64,000 bases of DNA from Pedobacter riviphilus (GCF_014692875.1 NZ_CP061171.1:5146001-5210000); one strand, 5' to 3'; shown: positions 43,334 to 53,689, counted from the stretch's first letter. The notes: a model not told the origin generated them from the letters alone. Program-made: numbers and translations.

Positions 43334-43943
43334 GATAATCTTTGGGTTGGTTTTTATCCTTGCCTACGATATTCAGATTGCCTACGCCGATTTTCTAAAT
43401 ATGGGGAGTGCGGAAATAATAATGCTCCTGGTTGCAGGCCTTGTCTTTTTTGGATTTTTTGGTGGCATTTTTATGCTGATCTACTTTTTGATTAAAAAAA
43501 ATCGTAATACGCCGTTAAACGCTGCTCCGAATACAGTAGCCATAAACTTTGTATCTCCACTTGCTTATCAAAACCCTACAGTTGAGGAAAAAAGTGGTAA
43601 AAAAGAAACCATAAAAGTAAATGCCAGAATTGCTTTGCCTCAACAGAACGAAATCAGGTATGTTAATATTGATGAAATTATAAGGTGTGAAGCGGATAAC
43701 AATTATACCAACTTCTTTTTTAGCGACGGCGGTCAGCTGCTGATTTCAAAATCATTAAAAGAATATTCAGATCTGCTTAAACCACAAGGTTTTGTGCGGA
43801 CACATCAAAGCCATTTGGTTAACCCGAAATTTGTGAAAAGTTGGCTTAAGGAAGATGGTGGAACGCTTTTAATGGATAGTGGCGATAAAATTCCGGTGAG
43901 TAAACCAAACCGGGAATTGGTGAAAGAAATTTTGGGAAAGTAG
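43323..43943 (+). CDS. membrane-anchored LytTR-domain DNA-binding protein
   Basis: 206 residues from ATG at 43323, which overlaps the preceding stop; a start at 43299 is less likely. The N-terminus is a signal/membrane module (AYADFLNMGSAEIIMLLVAG, then FFGGIFMLIYFLIKK). Residues about 100-206 form a LytTR DNA-binding domain (EIRYVNIDEIIRCEADNNYT, FVRTHQSHLVNPKFVKSW). No receiver domain exists, so the signal must come through the membrane part or its paralogous small neighbour. This is a one-component membrane-tethered regulator. Confidence 0.88.
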   Translation: MKNKIIFGLVFILAYDIQIAYADFLNMGSAEIIMLLVAGLVFFGFFGGIFMLIYFLIKKNRNTPLNAAPNTVAINFVSPLAYQNPTVEEKSGKKETIKVNARIALPQQNEIRYVNIDEIIRCEADNNYTNFFFSDGGQLLISKSLKEYSDLLKPQGFVRTHQSHLVNPKFVKSWLKEDGGTLLMDSGDKIPVSKPNRELVKEILGK

Positions 43944-43956
43944 TTTTTTCTTTGAT

Positions 43957-44051
43957 CGTCATTGCTGAGAAGGCTTTTTCAGCCGGCGAAGCAATCTTAC
44001 AACAACTGATTCGTGCTTAAGATTGCCTCGTCGTTCCTCTTCGCAATGACG
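43957..44051. repeat. REP-like palindromic repeat, family 3
   Basis: Perfect ends CGTCATTGC / GCAATGACG, with inner GAAGCAATCTTA and TAAGATTGCCTC arms. It forms a long hairpin between two co-directional genes, 42 bp before hisS. Confidence 0.7.
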
Positions 44052-44093
44052 AAACTTTATTTTTAAACATTACATTTTTGTACTTTTGCGGCT

Positions 44094-45626
44094 ATGTCAG
44101 TTATTAAACCCTCATTAGCAAAAGGTACCCGCGATTTTACTCCGGTTGAAATGGTAAAACGCAACTTTATTTACGATACCATTAAAACGGTTTTCAGGAA
44201 ATACGGTTATGCCGAAATCCAGACTCCAAGTTTCGAAAATCTTTCAACTTTAACCGGAAAGTATGGCGATGAAGGCGACAAACTGATTTTTAAAATTTTA
44301 AATAGTGGGGAATATTTGAGCCAAAAAGTTTTAGATAAAGTTAGTCATCTAAAAAAAGAATTTGAAGATGCACAAGGCTACCTTGCTGAAAATGATGATT
44401 CTAATCCTGACAAAATAGTAATAGGAGGAAATGCTTCTGTAGTATTTGGAAATAATGAAGAGTTTACTAAACTACAACGAGCAATATCCCTTTATAAAAA
44501 TATAAGTAAAACTGTTCTTACAGATATTTCCGAAAAAGCCCTTCGTTATGATTTAACTGTTCCCTTTGCCCGTTACGTGGTGATGCATCAAAATGATATT
44601 ACTTTACCATTCAAAAGATTTCAAATCCAACCTGTTTGGAGAGCAGATAAGCCTCAGCGAGGTAGATACCGCGAATTTTATCAGTGTGATGTGGATGTGG
44701 TAGGCTCAAAAAGTCTATTGAACGAAGCTGAATTTATTTTAATCTACAATGAAGCTTTAAGCAAACTGGGCTTGAAAGATTTCAGCGTAAAAATCAACAA
44801 CAGAAAAATTTTATCAGGTATTGCTGAGATTATTGGTAAACCAGATTTAATTATAGACATGACAGTAGCCATCGATAAACTGGATAAAATCGGTTTAGAT
44901 GGTGTAAGTAAAGAACTTTTAGAGCGCGGTTTTACCGAACAGGATTTAGAAAAACTTCGCCCGGTAATTTTGTTAGAAGGTTCTAATGAAGAAAAACTGG
45001 CCAGCTTGAAAGAAGTTTTAGCTCAATCAGAAACCGGTTTAAAAGGTATTGCCGAAATAGAACAGGTTTTTGAATATGTAGATAGCCTGATTGCTTATGG
45101 TTTGCCTTTAACGGCTAAATTGGAACTCGATATCACTTTAGCACGCGGCTTAAATTACTATACCGGCTGTATTTTCGAAGTTAAAACCAACGAAGTGGCT
45201 ATGGGCAGCATTGGTGGTGGTGGTCGTTACGATGATTTAACCGGTATGTTCGGTTTAAAAGATTTAACGGGAGTTGGTGTTTCTTTCGGTGCCGACCGCA
45301 TTTATGATGTATTGGAAGAACTTAACCTTTTCCCTGCCTCAGCAGAAGTTGGCACAAAAGTGTTGATCAGCAATTTCGATGCAGAAGCTGAAAAATATGC
45401 TTTGCCGATTGTTCAGCAATTTAGAAATGCAGGGATTTCAGCAGAGTTGTACCCAAGTTCTGCGAAACTAAAAAAACAAATGGCTTATGCAGATGCGAAG
45501 AACATCCCTTATGTAATTTTAATTGGTGGTGATGAGATTGCTAGTGGCGAACTTACGTTAAAGGATATGCAAAGCGGTGAGCAGAAGAAACTTACTGTTT
45601 TGGGTATTCTGGAGTTGTTGAAATAA
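44094..45626 (+). CDS. hisS: histidyl-tRNA synthetase with an insertion
   Basis: 510 residues. Class II synthetase motifs: FRKYGYAEIQTPSFENL, ALRYDLTVPFARYV (motif 2 region), RFQIQPVWRADKPQRGRYRE, the histidine loop LARGLNYYTGCIFE, and the GSIGGGGRYDDLTGMF motif, then the anticodon domain. The part between ILNSG and SEKALRYDL (residues about 72-143) is roughly 50 residues longer than usual; it is charged, contains LKKEFEDAQGYLAENDDSNP and looks like a species- or lineage-specific insert. Function of the synthetase should be normal because the motifs are intact. Confidence 0.96.
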   Translation: MSVIKPSLAKGTRDFTPVEMVKRNFIYDTIKTVFRKYGYAEIQTPSFENLSTLTGKYGDEGDKLIFKILNSGEYLSQKVLDKVSHLKKEFEDAQGYLAENDDSNPDKIVIGGNASVVFGNNEEFTKLQRAISLYKNISKTVLTDISEKALRYDLTVPFARYVVMHQNDITLPFKRFQIQPVWRADKPQRGRYREFYQCDVDVVGSKSLLNEAEFILIYNEALSKLGLKDFSVKINNRKILSGIAEIIGKPDLIIDMTVAIDKLDKIGLDGVSKELLERGFTEQDLEKLRPVILLEGSNEEKLASLKEVLAQSETGLKGIAEIEQVFEYVDSLIAYGLPLTAKLELDITLARGLNYYTGCIFEVKTNEVAMGSIGGGGRYDDLTGMFGLKDLTGVGVSFGADRIYDVLEELNLFPASAEVGTKVLISNFDAEAEKYALPIVQQFRNAGISAELYPSSAKLKKQMAYADAKNIPYVILIGGDEIASGELTLKDMQSGEQKKLTVLGILELLK

Positions 45627-45637
45627 CGTCGGTTTTC

Positions 45638-45733
45638 ACCGCAAAGTATACAAAGGTTTTCGCAAAGAAGCGCAGAGGATCGGTTATGTACCCGCTTTGT
45701 GCACTTTGCGCTTGCCTTCTTTTCCTTTGCGGT
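45638..45733. repeat. REP-like repeat, family 4 (ACCGCAAAG ends)
   Basis: Ends ACCGCAAAG and CTTTGCGGT are inverted; the interior has further GCAAAG/CTTTGC pairs. It reaches the end of the methyltransferase gene on the minus strand. A second copy is at 62582-62660. Confidence 0.65.
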
Positions 45734-46470
45734 TAAGCGAGTCTCCCAATCCGCAATAAAACCGGGAAACGAACATCTTTCTCCGCATCATCGCCGCAGG
45801 CTTCTTTTAGTTCTGTAAACATATACTCTAATGGGTTGCGTTCATTCGCCTTTTTATAATGCTGCAAAGAAGACCAGGTATTTAAATAGCCAATTAACTG
45901 GTTAAAATTCCAGGTGGTTTTAATCTGAAAATGAGGAGCAATGATCTCTTCAAAGGGAAATGGGATGGTTTTATAACCTTCTTCAATATAACGGCGTTCG
46001 CTATCCCAATATTTACCCAAAATATCTTCGTAAAGTTTATGTACAGCCTTATCCACTTTTTTATCGATAAACATTAGTCCATAACCAATCACTGCAAAAA
46101 GGCCATCTGGTTTTAGTGTTCTTTTTACTTCGGCGTAAAATGCCTCAAAATTAAACCAATGGATGGCCTGCGCTACGGTAATTAAATCGAAACTATCATT
46201 ACCAACCGAGGTTTGTTCGGCAGGTTCAACTTTGTAGGTAATATTTGGCAATTGTAAAGCATTTTTTAATTGATTTTCGCTGATATCCGTTGCATAAACG
46301 GCATCGAAATGTTGGGCCAATACACGGGCAACCTGGCCGTTTCCTGTAGCACAATCCCACGCTGTTTCTTTGTTTTTTACCATGCTAAGCAGATAATCGT
46401 ACATTTCCTGTGGATAAGTTGGTCTGTAAATGGCGTAATCGGCAGATTGGGTAGAAAAGTTATCTTTCAT
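45733..46470 (-). CDS. class I SAM-dependent methyltransferase
   Basis: About 245 residues from the start at 46470 (MKDNFSTQSADYAIYRPTYP), preferred over an ATG 16 codons upstream because family members begin like this. SAM-binding motif I WDCATGNGQVARVLAQ, acidic end of strand 2 YATDIS, and FDLITVAQAIHWFNFEAFYA. Similar to ubiquinone/menaquinone-type and tRNA methyltransferases, but the substrate is unknown. Confidence 0.88.
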   Translation of the reverse strand: MKDNFSTQSADYAIYRPTYPQEMYDYLLSMVKNKETAWDCATGNGQVARVLAQHFDAVYATDISENQLKNALQLPNITYKVEPAEQTSVGNDSFDLITVAQAIHWFNFEAFYAEVKRTLKPDGLFAVIGYGLMFIDKKVDKAVHKLYEDILGKYWDSERRYIEEGYKTIPFPFEEIIAPHFQIKTTWNFNQLIGYLNTWSSLQHYKKANERNPLEYMFTELKEACGDDAEKDVRFPVLLRIGRLA

Positions 46471-46627
46471 TGTTGTAATGATGAAATTCTGAATGTTGGA
46501 TGGTGAGAATGGCGTCAAGTTGAGAAATAATCCCGTTCTTTCTTTATAAAATTATTATATTTTTGATTAACAACTACTGTTGATTTAAGTTTCATTCATT
46601 CAATATTCAACACAATTATTTTCTAAT

Positions 46628-47926
46628 ATGGAAAAAGCATTACAACAGGACGGAATTAAGGATGTAGAATATAGGCTGAAATCTATATTTGGTGGTTCAG
46701 TTGGTAATCTTGTGGAGTGGTACGACTGGTATACCTATTCTGCTTTTGCGCTTTATTTTTCTCCTGTCTTTTTCCCGAACAGTAATCCTACTGCCCAATT
46801 ATTAGATACCGCAGGTATTTTTGCTGTAGGTTTTTTAATGCGGCCTATTGGTGGCTGGCTGTTTGGCAGTATTGCCGATAAATTAGGCCGAAAACGTTCG
46901 ATGACACTTTCTGTACTGATTATGGCAATAGGATCATTAATTATCGGTTTAACCCCAGGTTACAAACAGATTGGAATTGCAGCCCCATTATTGCTCGTTT
47001 TTGCCAGATTAATCCAAGGTTTGAGTACTGGTGGCGAATATGGAACTTCTGCCACTTACCTCAGCGAAATGGCCACCAAAAAACACCGCGGATTTTATTC
47101 AAGCTTTCAGTATGTAACCTTGATTGGTGGACAGCTGTTGGCTTTGGGTATCCAGTTAATCTTACAGAACTGGTTGCTTACACCTTCCGAACTACATGAA
47201 TGGGGCTGGAGGATTCCATTTTTTATCGGCGCCATACTCTCTTTTATTGCTTTGTATCTGCGTAGACATATCGACGAAACCTCGGCGTTTAAAAGCAAAA
47301 ACTCAGCAGACAAAAAAGGGGGCATTGCGGTACTGATGAAATATCCAAAGGAAGTTTTTACCGTAGTAGGCTTAACTTTGGGCGGAACGATTGCCTTTTA
47401 TACATTTAGTACTTACATGCAGAAATTTCTGGTCAATACGGTCCACCTCAGCAAAGAAACCTCCACAACTTTGTCGTTTATTTCGTTATTGGTTTTTGCC
47501 ATTATGCAGCCGCTGTTTGGACTGTTATCTGATAAAATCGGGCGTAAACCTTTATTAATCGGTTTTGGTGTGTTGGGCAGTCTATGTACCTATCCAATTT
47601 TAACAGGCTTGGCAGGAGAAACCAATACCACTATCATATTCTTGATGATGATTGGCGCTTTGATCATTGTGAGCGGGTATACGAGCATCAACGCAGTAGT
47701 TAAGGCAGAGCTGTTTCCGGCCGAAATCAGGGCTTTGGGCGTAGGCTTACCTTATGCCTTAACTGTTGCCATTTTTGGCGGAACTGCAGAATATTTTGCG
47801 CTATGGTTTAAAAATATCGGACACGAGAGTTATTTCTACTGGTATGTAACCGGATGTATTTTAATCTCCCTGATTTTATATACTACTATGAAAGATACGA
47901 AACACCATTCGAAGATTGAAGATTAG
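46628..47926 (+). CDS. MFS transporter, metabolite:H+ symporter (MHS) type
   Basis: 432 residues with 12 hydrophobic segments. MFS motif after helix 2 (GSIADKLGRKRSMTLSVLIM), the mid-protein copy GLLSDKIGRKPLL, and GLSTGGEYGTSATYLSEMA place it with KgtP/ProP-like MHS symporters of dicarboxylates or osmolytes. The start VGNLVEWYDWYTYSAFALYF is typical. Substrate is not determined. Divergent from the methyltransferase. Confidence 0.92.
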   Translation: MEKALQQDGIKDVEYRLKSIFGGSVGNLVEWYDWYTYSAFALYFSPVFFPNSNPTAQLLDTAGIFAVGFLMRPIGGWLFGSIADKLGRKRSMTLSVLIMAIGSLIIGLTPGYKQIGIAAPLLLVFARLIQGLSTGGEYGTSATYLSEMATKKHRGFYSSFQYVTLIGGQLLALGIQLILQNWLLTPSELHEWGWRIPFFIGAILSFIALYLRRHIDETSAFKSKNSADKKGGIAVLMKYPKEVFTVVGLTLGGTIAFYTFSTYMQKFLVNTVHLSKETSTTLSFISLLVFAIMQPLFGLLSDKIGRKPLLIGFGVLGSLCTYPILTGLAGETNTTIIFLMMIGALIIVSGYTSINAVVKAELFPAEIRALGVGLPYALTVAIFGGTAEYFALWFKNIGHESYFYWYVTGCILISLILYTTMKDTKHHSKIED

Positions 47927-47942
47927 ACTTTTTGTACCATCT

Positions 47943-48014
47943 GTCGTCATTTCGAGCGGAGTGCAACAGAATGGAGAAATACCCATTGTTAAATGTAATT
48001 GCAGATTTCTCGAA
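47943..48014. repeat. REP-like repeat, family 1, second copy
   Basis: TCGTCATTTCGAGCGGAGTGCAAC at the left and GATTTCTCGAA at the right; shares the core with the copy at 34993. Confidence 0.55.
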
Positions 48015-48041
48015 TAGTTTAATCATTTTTTAAAACCGTTA

Positions 48042-48282
48042 TTTTTTGGAAAGCAGTTGCGGTAGCCTTTGGGCAAGAGCAGTCCCGCTCCCGCTTCTGC
48101 CATGAAATATCGGCATCTCGCTTTGATTGGGTTTAGGTGGCCAAATGCTGCTGCTATAGGTGGAATAAACCCAACAGTAGCGAAAATCCTTTTTGTTGAT
48201 CCTTCGATAAACTCAGGAAGACAGGCACAAAAAGATTGTAGCGAATGGCGGGGCCGGCGGAACCGAAGCACTTTCTAGGAGC
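48042..48282. repeat. MITE-like interspersed element, copy B (right end eroded)
   Basis: Left end TTTTTTGGAAAGCAGTTGCGGTA matches copy A; the right part GCGAATGGCGGGGCCGGCGGAACCGA matches copies A and C. The right terminal repeat has decayed or been cut at the end of the VOC gene, whose stop codon lies at 48283. No protein. Confidence 0.6.
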
Positions 48283-48705
<423 letters not shown>

Positions 48706-48793
48706 TTAAATCAATATTAAGGATTTATGCTTGCGATATTTGGTTAGTAAATTATCGACAAACAAAATACTCAATTTTTATATATTTACCATT

Positions 48794-50074
48794 ATGCAAA
48801 ACCTGCCTCCTTTAGCCGAACGTATGCGCCCTCAAAATCTAGATGAATATGTTGGTCAACAACATCTGGTTGGAGAAGGTGCGGTGTTACGCAAGGCGAT
48901 AGAGAGCAGTCAGCTACCCTCCATGATTTTTTGGGGACCTCCAGGCGTAGGTAAAACAACTTTGGCCTATATCATTTCGCAGGCATTAGATCGTCCGTTT
49001 TTTAACTTAAGCGCCATTAACAGCGGTGTGAAAGATATTCGGGACGTAATCGATCGGGCCGCACAGCTGAAGGATAGTTTTTTAGGCCTACCCATTTTGT
49101 TTATCGATGAGATTCACCGTTTTAGCAAATCGCAACAAGACAGTTTGTTGGGTGCGGTAGAGAGGGGTTTGGTTACCTTAATTGGCGCAACAACCGAAAA
49201 TCCATCTTTTGAGGTGATCTCCGCTTTACTTTCCCGTTGCCAGGTTTATATTTTAAAATCCTTAACCGAAGCGGAGCTAGCGGGTTTATTGGAAACAGCC
49301 ATTAAAAAAGATAGCATTCTCTCAGAGAAGAATATTTCCATAAAAGAACATGAGGCCTTAATTCGTTTATCGGGTGGCGATGCAAGGAAATTATTAAATG
49401 TGCTCGAAATTGCCATTAACGGCATTGGTGGGAATAAAATCGTACTCACAAACGAAAATGTGCTGGCACACGCACAGCAGAACCTTGCGCTGTACGATAA
49501 AGCGGGAGAGCAGCATTACGATATCATTTCGGCCTTTATTAAATCCATCCGTGGCAGCGACCCGAATGCAGCCGTTTATTGGTTGGCCCGGATGATAGAA
49601 GGAGGCGAAGATCCACTTTTTATTGCCCGTAGGTTATTGATCCTGTCTTCAGAAGATATTGGCAATGCCAACCCTAATGCCCTGCTTTTGGCCAACAACT
49701 GTTTTACCGCAGTAAATGTAATTGGCTACCCGGAGGCGCGGATCATCTTGTCGCAGTGTGTAACCTATCTGGCCAGTTCGCCTAAAAGTAATGCATCTTA
49801 TGAAGCCATTAACAAAGCACAGGCTTTGGTTAAACAAACAGGAAACCTACCTGTACCGCTGCATATCCGCAATGCACCAACCAAACTGATGAAAAATATC
49901 GGCTATGGGAAAGATTACCAATATTCGCACGGATATGAAGGTAATTTTTCGCCACAAGAATATTTTCCAGAAGAATTAAGCGGTACCAAACTTTACGATC
50001 CGGGGAAAAACGCTGCAGAAGAGAAACTGCGCGAAAAGCTAAGGCAAAATTGGAAAGACAAATACAAATATTAG
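48794..50074 (+). CDS. rarA: replication-associated recombination ATPase RarA (MgsA)
   Basis: 426 residues from ATG at 48794 ([20 protein letters not shown]); a longer ORF from 48731 adds a non-conserved tail. AAA+ ATPase: Walker [10 protein letters not shown], Walker [11 protein letters not shown], sensor [13 protein letters not shown] arginine finger region LLSRCQVY, plus the C-terminal tetramer domain ([19 protein letters not shown]). It acts at stalled replication forks. Confidence 0.96.
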   Translation: MQNLPPLAERMRPQNLDEYVGQQHLVGEGAVLRKAIESSQLPSMIFWGPPGVGKTTLAYIISQALDRPFFNLSAINSGVKDIRDVIDRAAQLKDSFLGLPILFIDEIHRFSKSQQDSLLGAVERGLVTLIGATTENPSFEVISALLSRCQVYILKSLTEAELAGLLETAIKKDSILSEKNISIKEHEALIRLSGGDARKLLNVLEIAINGIGGNKIVLTNENVLAHAQQNLALYDKAGEQHYDIISAFIKSIRGSDPNAAVYWLARMIEGGEDPLFIARRLLILSSEDIGNANPNALLLANNCFTAVNVIGYPEARIILSQCVTYLASSPKSNASYEAINKAQALVKQTGNLPVPLHIRNAPTKLMKNIGYGKDYQYSHGYEGNFSPQEYFPEELSGTKLYDPGKNAAEEKLREKLRQNWKDKYKY

Positions 50075-50140
50075 TGTAACATTTTCTCTCAAATACATAC
50101 TAATAGATATATTGACTAAAATCAAACACCTAAACTAAAT

Positions 50141-51613
50141 ATGCTGAGTACTTTTTTAAGCCATCAAAGAAAATCTTTCTGGCGTTCGCGAAACAGGGGC
50201 AGTAGCATTGCTGGCCAAATTGTTTTGGGTTTTTTTATGCTATATTTTTTCATATTGGCACTTGGTGCCGGTTTTGGCATGTCTCATTTATTGGCCTACT
50301 TTTTCCCAAATCAAGATGTAATTAAAAGCTTCAATGGCATTATTCTCTATTATTTTGCATTCGATTTTATCATGCGCATGCAGTTTCAGGAGTTGCCAAC
50401 GTTGAGTATCATTCCGTACCTGCACCTCAAAATACAAAAGAGTAAGATTATTAAGTTTTTAAATGTTAAGGCACTGTTCTCGGCATTTAACCTTTGGCCA
50501 TTTTTTATCTTTCTTCCGTTCTGTTTCATCAAAATTGCACCGAGCCTTGGTGCAGTTACCACCATCATGTATATCGTTTCGATATTTTCGATTATGATCT
50601 TTAACAATTATATGGTGTTGTATATCAAGCGGAAATCGATCACCAATACACTTTATACCTTCTTGGGCTTGGTTGTTATTGCTACGTTTGCTGCTTTAGA
50701 ATATTATAAGATTATTTCAATCATGGCCGGTTCCGATTTTGTGTTCAGGGCCATTGCAGCTCATCCTTATTATGCTTTTGCATTTACTTTGGCTGCTATA
50801 GGTATATTTTATTTCAACTCCAGTTTCTTGCGTAAAAACCTATATGTAGAAGAATTAAGCAGCAAACAGGAGAAGAAAGGCAGTACCGATTATGCTTTCC
50901 TGAACCGTTTTGGCAAGGTTGGCGAACTGGCTGCTTTAGAGTTAAAATTAATTCTCCGTCACAAACGCCCCCGCTCCGCGGTTATTATGGGGTTCTTTTT
51001 TCTCTTTTACGGGTTTATTTTTTATAAGGAAAAAGCAATAAATCACAATGCTTTCGGGCAAATGATGTTTGGTGCTATTTTCATGACAGGTGTTTCTATC
51101 ATTATTTATGGCCAGTTTATGTTTGCATGGCAAAGTGCCCATTTTGATGGAATATTAGCCAATAAAATCAATTTTAAAGATTACATCAAGGCTAAGTTTT
51201 TACTATTTACCATTGGCTGTACCATTATTACCTTATTAGCGAGTTTTTACGGATTTTTAAGTCCGAAGCTATTACTCTTACACCTGGCTGCTTATTTATA
51301 TAACATCGGTTTTGGAACGGTAGTGGTGCTTTATCTTGCTACCCTAAATTATAAAAGATTAGATATTACCAAGGCGGCAAGTTTTAATTACCAGGGCACA
51401 GGCGCTACACAATGGCTGTTAATGTTTCCTTATGCGCTTACCCCAATATTAATTTATGTGCCATTTGGTATACTCAACAAGCCTTATTGGGGATTGGTTG
51501 CCGTTTCTGTTTTTGGCCTTGCGATGTTATTGTTACGCGGCTTTTGGGTGAATTATATTGCAAAAAGATTAGAGTTACAACGTTATAAAATAGCCGAAGG
51601 CTTTAGAGAATAA
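50141..51613 (+). CDS. DUF5687-type ABC permease
   Basis: 490 residues with about 10-12 hydrophobic segments, typical of the Bacteroidota DUF5687 membrane protein family. It starts LSHQRKSFWRSRNRGSSIAG and ends in a basic tail. The ATPase gene follows 2 bp later. Together they form an ABC transporter of unknown substrate; the large hydrophobic half without export signal suggests an exporter. Confidence 0.85.
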   Translation: MLSTFLSHQRKSFWRSRNRGSSIAGQIVLGFFMLYFFILALGAGFGMSHLLAYFFPNQDVIKSFNGIILYYFAFDFIMRMQFQELPTLSIIPYLHLKIQKSKIIKFLNVKALFSAFNLWPFFIFLPFCFIKIAPSLGAVTTIMYIVSIFSIMIFNNYMVLYIKRKSITNTLYTFLGLVVIATFAALEYYKIISIMAGSDFVFRAIAAHPYYAFAFTLAAIGIFYFNSSFLRKNLYVEELSSKQEKKGSTDYAFLNRFGKVGELAALELKLILRHKRPRSAVIMGFFFLFYGFIFYKEKAINHNAFGQMMFGAIFMTGVSIIIYGQFMFAWQSAHFDGILANKINFKDYIKAKFLLFTIGCTIITLLASFYGFLSPKLLLLHLAAYLYNIGFGTVVVLYLATLNYKRLDITKAASFNYQGTGATQWLLMFPYALTPILIYVPFGILNKPYWGLVAVSVFGLAMLLLRGFWVNYIAKRLELQRYKIAEGFRE

Positions 51614-51615
51614 TT

Positions 51616-52308
51616 ATGATTTTAGAAGTTAAGAATTTACAAAAAGTTTATGGCGATAAAACCGTTGTAAACATCGAAGATTTGCAGATTGCTGCTGGCG
51701 AAACCGTTGGCTTAGTTGGAAATAACGGCGCTGGTAAAACCACTTTCTTCCGAATGCTTTTAGATTTAATCCGCCCAACTAATGGCGAGGTTTTATCAAA
51801 AGGCGAAAATGTAATGCACAACGATAACTGGAAGAATTATACTGCATCATTTTTGGATGAAGGTTTTCTGATCGATTATTTAACCCCTGAAGAATATTTT
51901 ATTTTTATTGGAAGTTTAAATAACTTAAGTGTAGCTGATGTTTCGGCTTACCTGAGCCAATATGGCGAGTTCTTTAATGGAGAAATATTAAACAGTGGAA
52001 AATACATCCGCGATTTTAGTAAAGGAAATCAAAATAAAGTTGGTATTGCAGCTGCACTGATGCAAAAGCCAGAAATTTTAATTTTAGATGAACCTTTTGC
52101 TAACCTCGATCCAACTACACAGATACGTTTAAAGAAACTACTGAAAGAGCAAACAGGCAACATGACTACCTTTATTTCTAGTCACGATTTAAATCATGTT
52201 ACCGATGTTTGTAACCGTATTATCTTAGTTGAAAAAGGGCAGGTAATTAAAGATTTTAAAACAGACGAAAATACATTAAAGGAATTAGAGAATTATTTCT
52301 CTGCCTAG
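51616..52308 (+). CDS. ABC transporter ATP-binding protein
   Basis: 230 residues. Walker A GNNGAGKTTFFR, signature region FSKGNQNKVGIAAALM, Walker B ILILDEPFANLDP, H-loop SSHDLNHV. Coupled to the DUF5687 permease by a 2-bp gap. A terminator follows at 52337. Confidence 0.93.
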   Translation: MILEVKNLQKVYGDKTVVNIEDLQIAAGETVGLVGNNGAGKTTFFRMLLDLIRPTNGEVLSKGENVMHNDNWKNYTASFLDEGFLIDYLTPEEYFIFIGSLNNLSVADVSAYLSQYGEFFNGEILNSGKYIRDFSKGNQNKVGIAAALMQKPEILILDEPFANLDPTTQIRLKKLLKEQTGNMTTFISSHDLNHVTDVCNRIILVEKGQVIKDFKTDENTLKELENYFSA

Positions 52309-52336
52309 TTTTTGTACTAAGAATGATACATTATAG

Positions 52337-52367
52337 AAGAGTCTCCATTTATCGGGACTCTTTTTTT
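52337..52367 (+). terminator. Rho-independent terminator of the DUF5687 ABC operon
   Basis: AAGAGTC / GACTCTT stem with a 12-base loop, followed by a run of seven T, 28 bp after the stop. Confidence 0.85.
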
Positions 52368-52486
52368 ATATGTGTATTGTTTGTGTTTTTAGTGAATTTT
52401 GGTCAAAATGGACAGAAAATACAGTTTGGTTACTTTTTGGCATTGTGTTTGAATATAACGGGTAGAAATTATAAATCTAGATTATT

Positions 52487-53164
52487 ATGAGTATTTCAAA
52501 AGTAAGAATAGCAACATTAAGTATAGGGTTAGCAGTAGGATCGATGGCATTCCAAAGTTGTGATAGTTTAACTAAAACACAAAAAGGAGCTGGTATTGGT
52601 GCTGCAGCTGGTGGTGTTATTGGTGCATTGATCGGTAAAAAAGCCGGTAATACAGCAGTAGGAGCCCTAATTGGTGGTGCTATTGGCGGTACAGCGGGAG
52701 CTTTTATCGGCCGTAGAATGGACAGACAGGCAGCTGAAATCCAGAAAGCTATTCCTAACGCAGAAGTTATTCGTGAAGGTGAAGGAATTATTGTGAAATT
52801 TGATAGTGGTATTTTATTCGATTTTGATAAAACCGCTTTGAAAGATGCAGCTAAAACAAACATCCAGAGTTTAGCTTCTTCATTAAATCAATATCCTGAT
52901 ACTGATATTAAAATTATTGGCCATACCGATAGCCGCGGTACCGAACAATATAACATGGGCCTATCTGAAAGAAGGGCAGCAGCAGTAAAAGCTTACGCTG
53001 TTTCGCAAGGTGTTCCTTCAAATCGTTTAGTTACAATTGGTAAAGGTTTTTCTGAACCAATTGCTGATAACGAAACTGATGCTGGCCGTGCAGCTAACCG
53101 TCGTGTAGAGATTGTAATCGTTGCCAACGATGCATTAAAAGCAACTGCACAAAAACAAGGATAA
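52487..53164 (+). CDS. OmpA-family lipoprotein with glycine zipper
   Basis: 225 residues. Lipoprotein signal ending AFQSC (Cys at about 24), a glycine-zipper segment (GAGIGAAAGGVIGALIGKK, GGAIGGTAGAFIG) that may insert into or span membrane, then an OmpA peptidoglycan-binding domain (ILFDFDKTALKDAAKTN, GHTDSRGTEQYNMGLSERRA, NRRVEIVIVAN). It tethers the outer membrane to peptidoglycan and probably has an envelope-stress role. Terminator at 53207. Confidence 0.94.
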   Translation: MSISKVRIATLSIGLAVGSMAFQSCDSLTKTQKGAGIGAAAGGVIGALIGKKAGNTAVGALIGGAIGGTAGAFIGRRMDRQAAEIQKAIPNAEVIREGEGIIVKFDSGILFDFDKTALKDAAKTNIQSLASSLNQYPDTDIKIIGHTDSRGTEQYNMGLSERRAAAVKAYAVSQGVPSNRLVTIGKGFSEPIADNETDAGRAANRRVEIVIVANDALKATAQKQG

Positions 53165-53206
53165 TACCGCAATTTCCCTCTACCTATGAGGTCATTATAA
53201 ATGCAG

Positions 53207-53235
53207 CCCTGGTGTACATTCACCGGGGTTTTTTT
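53207..53235 (+). terminator. Rho-independent terminator of the OmpA lipoprotein gene
   Basis: CCCTGGTG-TACATT-CACCGGGG (one G-T pair) followed by seven T. Confidence 0.85.
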
Positions 53236-53322
53236 GTGTTTTGTGATGTTGCTGCTGTGCGACAAATGGCATAAACGGTTGCGCGCGCCCTATTATCTAA
53301 CACAAGGTTGTATATTCCTGTT

Positions 53323-53642
53323 GGTTTTGAAAAGCAGGTTACTGTGTGTATCGGTTTCGATAGTCCCGCCATTCGCTTTACCTCTCTGCGTTCGGTGCCC
53401 GCTGCTGTCGGGTTTGGTTAACTTAAGGCGGTGGCGCTTGGGGAGGGTTGGATTACTGCGCTGGCCGTGGGGCAACTTTGTAAGTTTTTCTAGCACCTGC
53501 AACCCTAAATAGCTGCACCAGCCCCCCGAATTTAAACGGGATTGAAGCGGCATCCTCCGTTCCGGTTTTTCATCGGAATCGGAGATACAGCGAAAAGCCC
53601 GGCTGATATTAAAAAAAGTAGATGGCCCTGCTTTCCAAAACC
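53323..53642. repeat. MITE-like interspersed element, copy C (320 bp), minus orientation relative to A and B
   Basis: Ends GGTTTTGAAAAGCAGG (53323-53338) and CCTGCTTTCCAAAACC (53627-53642) are 16-bp terminal inverted repeats with one mismatch. Its reverse complement shares the AAACCCGACAGCAGCGGGCA, then AAAGCGAATGGCGGGAC, part with copy A. GC content is higher than around it. ORFs in either strand here have no protein-like features. No clear target-site duplication was found. Confidence 0.7.
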
Positions 53643-53689
53643 TATAAATAGATCGTGTCGGATGGTAAGATCCAACACCACGATAGGTT

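Noticed and set aside
53201..53553. ORFs in both strands over element C
   Set aside because: Low-complexity translations typical of a structured repeat; no start signals or family match.
53323..53642. Target-site duplication for element C
   Set aside because: I compared the flanks and found no direct repeat, so transposition is not proven.
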